Positions 61,206-64,000 of a stretch of DNA of 64,000 nt are shown here, one piece after another. The notes under the pieces were generated by a model that searched no databases, had not been told where the DNA came from, and saw only the letters and a list, made by a program, of their open reading frames with translations. The translations under genes were made by a program, and so were the position numbers. Origin of the DNA: CAVQBL01 sp963710715 (GTDB taxonomy: Bacteria; Pseudomonadota; Gammaproteobacteria; DSM-16500); assembly GCA_963710715.1 (NCBI GenBank), contig CAVQBL010000016.1:186001-250000 (forward strand). Reading direction: 5' to 3'. Positions within the stretch are counted from its first letter, which is position 1. Each line of letters starts with the position of its first letter.

Positions 61206-62538
61206 TTTGCATCCTTGCTGCCACCTTAAACGCTCGTGCATGCACATCAACATTATGTACGCGGAGAAAATCAATCTGTTGATTAGCTAAAAATAACGAT
61301 AGTGTAAGCGTTTCAATATCACGTTCAGATGGCGAACTATCAGTAAATTGCGTTAAAAATAATTTTCGTGAATGACCTACGAGTAAGCGCACACCAAAAT
61401 CGCGAAATAAATTAATATTTTTAATGAGAGCAAGTGACTGCGCTGCGGTTTTACCAAAGCCAATGCCTACATCCAGAATTAATTTTTCTAAAGCAATTCC
61501 GTATTTGGTCATTTGATTTAATTTTTCATCTGCCCAGCGTTTTACAATGGCAATTGCATCTTCTGTTTCAGCCAGAAAATGTTTTTTTCCAACTGGAATA
61601 CTGAGAGAGTGCATAATCACCGTATCGCAGGTATGTGCAGCAATAATTTCACACATAGCAGGATCAGAAAGACCACTCACGTCGTTAATCCAGTCAACAC
61701 CTAACATAAGCGCTTTTTTTGCTACATCCGCGTGGCGTGTGTCGACACTGATTTTCGGTGGGATAAATAATTTATCTCGTTCTGCAAGAATATTTTTTAA
61801 AATAGGTTCTAAACGTTGCCATTCGCTAGTGGAATCAATAGCAGTAGATTTTGGGTTAGTTGATTCAGCTCCAATATCAATGATTTCTGCTCCTGTTGTC
61901 ACTAAGTAGTGCATTTGTTGAGTTGCGAATGGTATTTCCAAAAATTTTCCACCGTCAGAAAAAGAGTCAGGAGTGACATTGAGAATTCCAATTAATTGCG
62001 GTGTGTCGATGCGCTGTGGAATTTGTTTAGTGTGCAAAGGTGCCGCACCTGAAAATCGCGAGCCCCACTGTGCTGCCAGTTCTACCGCGGTTTTTCCTTG
62101 ATGCGGACCCGGTAAAGGATAAATCCAATGTGGTGCAACATCTGCTAAAGGCCATAAAGCAAATGGTCGTTCATGTAAATGTTCATGCGGGATATGCAGT
62201 TTTTCATCATACTGAATTAAATCATCCCAAGCCAAAATATCAATATCAATAACGCGCGGGCCCCATTTTTTTTCGGGTTTTCGGTCAATGATTTTTTCAA
62301 TATCTTTTAAGTGCTGCAAAAGATCATATGGATTAAGTGTGGTTTCACATCGTAGTGCTAAATTTAAATAGGGTTTATCCCAAGTGTCAGGCGCATTTTC
62401 TGGTAATAGAGCATCTGAAATATACACAGGTGAAATTTGCACGACAGAAATAGCAGGGATTTTTTTTATAAGCTGCAAGGCATGACGTAAATACGCTAAC
62501 CGATCTCCGAGATTGGAACCTAAGCCAAGAATAAGCAT
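61171..62538 (-). CDS. folKP: bifunctional FolK-FolP (HPPK/DHPS)
   Basis: A 455-residue fusion. The N-terminal 160 residues are HPPK (G-L-G-S-N-L-G-D-R-L-A-Y-L-R, G-P-R-V-I-D-I-D-I-L-A-W). The C-terminal part is DHPS (G-I-L-N-V-T-P-D-S-F-S-D-G-G, D-I-G-A-E-S-T-N-P, D-V-G-I-G-F-G-K-T and R-V-H-N-V-D). Together with folB just upstream it makes three consecutive folate steps. The fusion is uncommon among gammaproteobacteria apart from a few intracellular groups. Confidence 0.93.
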   Translation of the reverse strand: MLILGLGSNLGDRLAYLRHALQLIKKIPAISVVQISPVYISDALLPENAPDTWDKPYLNLALRCETTLNPYDLLQHLKDIEKIIDRKPEKKWGPRVIDIDILAWDDLIQYDEKLHIPHEHLHERPFALWPLADVAPHWIYPLPGPHQGKTAVELAAQWGSRFSGAAPLHTKQIPQRIDTPQLIGILNVTPDSFSDGGKFLEIPFATQQMHYLVTTGAEIIDIGAESTNPKSTAIDSTSEWQRLEPILKNILAERDKLFIPPKISVDTRHADVAKKALMLGVDWINDVSGLSDPAMCEIIAAHTCDTVIMHSLSIPVGKKHFLAETEDAIAIVKRWADEKLNQMTKYGIALEKLILDVGIGFGKTAAQSLALIKNINLFRDFGVRLLVGHSRKLFLTQFTDSSPSERDIETLTLSLFLANQQIDFLRVHNVDVHARAFKVAARMQNEKEISHVKNS

Positions 62539-62541
62539 GCG

Positions 62542-62913
62542 TTACATTTCTCCGTAGGAGAAGGAAACGCCGCCCGTTAAATTCGAAATCCCTGGCTGTT
62601 TTTTTACTTTGATGGAAACTCCCGCATCTTTTGGTAATGACTTTTTGATTATTTGAACAAGACTATATCCCAGGTTTTCAATTAATCTAAATTTTTTCTT
62701 CGCGAGATCTTTTTTAATATTTTTTACTAAGTTATCGTAGCAAAGCGTATCTTGGAGAATATCTGTAGTACATGCTATGGGAGGAGTTGTAAAAAAGATA
62801 TCAACATCCAGTACGACAACTTGTTTTTTCAATTGTTCCGCGCGTGACCAACCCAGATGTATTTTTAACTCGAGGCCTTGCAAAGATAAAGTGCTAGCAA
62901 AAATTTTTTTCAT
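62542..62913 (-). CDS. folB: dihydroneopterin aldolase FolB
   Basis: A 123-residue FolB. L-S-L-Q-G-L-E-L-K-I-H-L-G-W-S-x-A-E, V-V-L-D-V-D-I-F-F and L-C-Y-D-N-L-V are family features. It cleaves dihydroneopterin to 6-hydroxymethyldihydropterin, the substrate of HPPK. It lies 3 bp before folKP in the same direction. The C-terminal half (S-I-K-V-K-K-Q-P-G-I) is also typical. Confidence 0.9.
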   Translation of the reverse strand: MKKIFASTLSLQGLELKIHLGWSRAEQLKKQVVVLDVDIFFTTPPIACTTDILQDTLCYDNLVKNIKKDLAKKKFRLIENLGYSLVQIIKKSLPKDAGVSIKVKKQPGISNLTGGVSFSYGEM

Positions 62914-62919
62914 ATATAC

Positions 62920-63858
62920 TCAACGTGAAATTTTATCAATGGTTTTCATAATAGTAGGCGTGATTTTTTCTTTCACTTCCAGTGCACCTAAATTTTCCAG
63001 CAGTTGCTCTTTTTTTGTTGCGCCAGTAATCACAGAACTGACGTGAGAATTTTTAAGACACCAAGCAATCGCTAATTGTGCCACCGTGCATTGTAAATCA
63101 TCGGCAACTTTTGCCAATAATGTTACTTTTTCAACTTGTTGTTTAAAATCATCAGGAACAAGCCACGCTTCTTTTGCTAAACGACTTTCTGGTGGAATAC
63201 CGTGATTGTATTTTCCAGATAAAATTCCGGAAGCAAGAGGACTCCATATGGTAGTGCCTAGACCATACTCTCGAAATAAATGTAAGTATTCTTTTTCAAG
63301 ATGATCACGAAAGAAAATATTATATTTGGGTTGCTCCATAGTGGGTTTAATGCAACCTAATCTTTCTGCAAGTTTAAAAGCGGATTGAATTTGTTCCGCA
63401 CTCCATTCCGATGTGCCCCAATAGAATGCATAACCATTGCGTACAAGATAATCCATCGCGAGAACGGTTTCTTCTAGTGGTGTGTTAGGGTCAGGGCGAT
63501 GGCAAAACAAGAGATCCACATAATCAAGTTGTAATCGGCGTAGAGAATTTTTTGTTCCTTCCAGTAAATGTTTACGCGACAATCCTGTGTCATTGGGACC
63601 TTCTCCTCCCCAGAATATTTTGGTGGAAATGACTAAATCTTCGCGACGGAAGTCTTTAAAAGCTCTGCCCATTAAAATTTCAGCTTCGCCATGAGCATAA
63701 GCTTCGGCGTTATCAAAAAAGTTAACCCCATGATCAAATGCAATATGCATGAGTTCTTTTGCATCATTAAAACCAAGCTGCTTAGCAAACGTGATCCAAG
63801 ATCCAAAACCTATTTCGCTAAGTTTTACCCCTGCTTTACCGAGTCTGTTATATTGCAT
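62920..63858 (-). CDS. aldo-keto reductase (Kv-beta/YghZ-like)
   Basis: A 312-residue TIM-barrel NADPH reductase. The catalytic set is F-D-N-A-E-A-Y (Asp, Tyr), I-S-T-K-I-F (Lys) and L-L-F-C-H-R-P (His). The Y-W-G-T-S-E-W motif indicates the subgroup near the voltage-gated potassium channel beta subunit and YghZ. The NADP motif S-V-I-T-G-A-T lies near residue 275. It precedes folB with a 6 bp gap. Substrate not predictable. Confidence 0.88.
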   Translation of the reverse strand: MQYNRLGKAGVKLSEIGFGSWITFAKQLGFNDAKELMHIAFDHGVNFFDNAEAYAHGEAEILMGRAFKDFRREDLVISTKIFWGGEGPNDTGLSRKHLLEGTKNSLRRLQLDYVDLLFCHRPDPNTPLEETVLAMDYLVRNGYAFYWGTSEWSAEQIQSAFKLAERLGCIKPTMEQPKYNIFFRDHLEKEYLHLFREYGLGTTIWSPLASGILSGKYNHGIPPESRLAKEAWLVPDDFKQQVEKVTLLAKVADDLQCTVAQLAIAWCLKNSHVSSVITGATKKEQLLENLGALEVKEKITPTIMKTIDKISR

Positions 63859-64000
63859 AGGCGCGCCTTTATTATGGAGGAAGGGTTGGTATACCCATTA
63901 CACCTCAAGATGCGACTTTTAACAATCCATCTTGCATCGAATTTGAAACGTTTTTCAATCGAAAAATCTCGAAATACAGGCAAGTATTCCTGCAATTTTT

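Noticed and set aside
1..64000. tRNA genes and CRISPR arrays
   Set aside because: I looked for TPsiC-type arms and for regularly spaced direct repeats and saw none convincing. A covariance search could still find a structured RNA.

Overview
The window is AT-rich gammaproteobacterial chromosome. The best guess is a member of the Legionellales (Coxiella, Legionella, Rickettsiella or Berkiella-like). The grounds are an R64-type pil set, an isolated fau-zapA-TIGR02449 cluster, small proteins of the kind kept in Coxiella relatives, a PmrA-like promoter in front of an orphan gene, and several orphan genes of effector-like composition. The genus cannot be fixed from sequence reading alone.

Layout. 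0-4.6 kb is housekeeping: yqhA-like, fau, zapA and a TIGR02449 coiled coil leftward, then pgi-lptM-dapF rightward. 4.6-13.7 kb holds a conjugative-type (R64) type IV pilus cluster, read leftward as pilQ-pilR-pilin-like-pilin-like, then a dispersed repeat, then a TcpQ/PilL-type gene-pilN-pilO-pilP. 13.97-21.8 kb is gyrB-recF-dnaN-dnaA, all leftward, interrupted by an orphan gene and a RelE/ParE-type toxin-antitoxin pair. 22-33 kb is mostly rightward: polA, brnTA, ruvX, dsbB, a cystathionine beta-synthase and gamma-lyase pair, a MazF-type pair and dacB. 33.6-46 kb is leftward: an orphan gene with a PmrA-like promoter, ubiB-ubiJ-ubiE, parA, rsmG, mnmG, mnmE, yidC, yidD, rnpA and rpmH.

The AT-rich gap upstream of rpmH (about 46.1-46.3 kb) carries DnaA-box matches and is the best replication-origin candidate. 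An exact match to the bacterial parS consensus lies inside the 3' end of recF. In many relatives rpmH, oriC and dnaA are neighbours. Here the dnaA block lies about 24 kb from rpmH, which suggests a rearrangement.

46.35-64 kb is a mosaic: folC, a Fic protein, a VapBC/FitAB pair, a cell-wall peptidase coupled to an HTH regulator, and a three-gene leftward operon of unknown proteins (a 662-residue kinase-like candidate plus two tandem coiled-coil paralogues). It also holds several decaying genes: an FSH1-like hydrolase, a short-chain dehydrogenase tail, a DUF1016 nuclease and ada. The window closes with an NlpC/P60 protein, folKP, folB and an aldo-keto reductase.

At least five copies of a GTCATTGCGA-bounded repeat, plus other palindromic repeats, are scattered between genes. 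One seems to supply the lptM start codon and another splits the pil cluster.
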